Shown: positions 14,382 to 14,457 of the stretch, piece by piece
Layout of the letters: every line of letters starts with the position of its first letter
How positions within the stretch are numbered: the first letter of the stretch is position 1
Origin: an uncultured Clostridia bacterium
Lineage (GTDB): Bacteria > Bacillota > Clostridia > Christensenellales > Aristaeellaceae
Direction: 5' to 3'
Assembly (NCBI GenBank): GCA_937886445.1
Contig: CALGBY010000049.1
Span: 1-14,457 of the forward strand
DNA: 14,457 bases
The notes under the pieces: model-generated
What the model saw: the letters and a program-made list of their open reading frames with translations, nothing else
Databases searched by the model: none
What the model was told of the DNA's origin: nothing
Position numbers and translations under genes: made by a program

Positions 14382-14457
14382 GGGGAATTCTCACGATCTT
14401 TTCTTAAGGCAATACCGCACAAATGAGTTAGTACGATGGCGAGTGAATTTTTCAACA
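14382..14457. other. Gene-free window end, possible start of a dispersed repeat
   Basis: No coding region, promoter or RNA gene can be supported in these 76 bases. The stretch from about 14406 onward (AAGGCAATACCGC, then ACAAATGAG and GGCGAGTGAA) has the look of a short interspersed repeat found in gut Clostridia genomes, an impression from memory only. It is cut by the window end, so its boundaries cannot be seen. Confidence 0.25.

Noticed and set aside
11990..14418. 13-base repeat AAGGCAATACCGC at 11990-12002 and 14406-14418
   Set aside because: The match does not extend beyond 13 bases on either side, and about one such match is expected by chance in a window of this size.

Overview
The window looks like chromosome of a fairly GC-rich, Gram-positive, low-GC-lineage (Firmicutes/Clostridia) anaerobe. 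Evidence: strong AAGGAGG ribosome binding sites, the rplU-prp-rpmA order with an L27 that carries the Prp-cleavable N-terminal extension (a Firmicutes trait), Lpl-type CUT1 sugar importers without their own ATPase, and a membrane-anchored AraC-type sensor. A gut or rumen Clostridia member (perhaps Christensenellales-like) is a guess from overall style, not shown by the sequence.

Region 1 (1-9098) is a carbohydrate-use locus. On the minus strand, in transcription order, lie a membrane-spanning AraC-family sensor-regulator (5493-7724), then, from its own promoter region, a lipoprotein sugar-binding protein (3711-5279), a perfect hairpin terminator or attenuator, two permeases (2709-3626 and 1790-2695) and an unrecognised 567-residue protein with an all-helical front and beta-rich back (62-1765). 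Divergently, on the plus strand, is a cytoplasmic alginate-lyase-superfamily (PL38-like) polysaccharide lyase (7941-9098) behind a good sigma-A promoter. The simplest model is sensing of an extracellular sugar by the regulator, import of uronate-containing oligosaccharides by the Lpl-type transporter powered by an ATPase encoded elsewhere, and breakdown inside the cell by the lyase and probably the unknown protein. Phased AAAACA repeats at the importer promoter, and a shared TGCATATTCTG motif upstream of both the importer and the regulator, are candidate operators.

Region 2 (9099-11151) is housekeeping. The minus-strand operon rplU-prp-rpmA encodes L21, the protease that trims L27, and L27. 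It has a clear promoter, a roughly 110-nt structured leader containing blocks that resemble the magnesium M-box riboswitch core, and a terminator after rpmA. Divergent from it is a 5-formyltetrahydrofolate cyclo-ligase gene on the plus strand.

Region 3 (11149-14457) has a minus-strand short-chain dehydrogenase and, divergently, a plus-strand cytoplasmic family 3 beta-glucosidase, each with a recognisable sigma-A promoter; the beta-glucosidase ends in a strong terminator. The last about 75 bases have no gene and may be the edge of a dispersed repeat. No tRNA, rRNA, CRISPR array, transposase or phage gene was seen.
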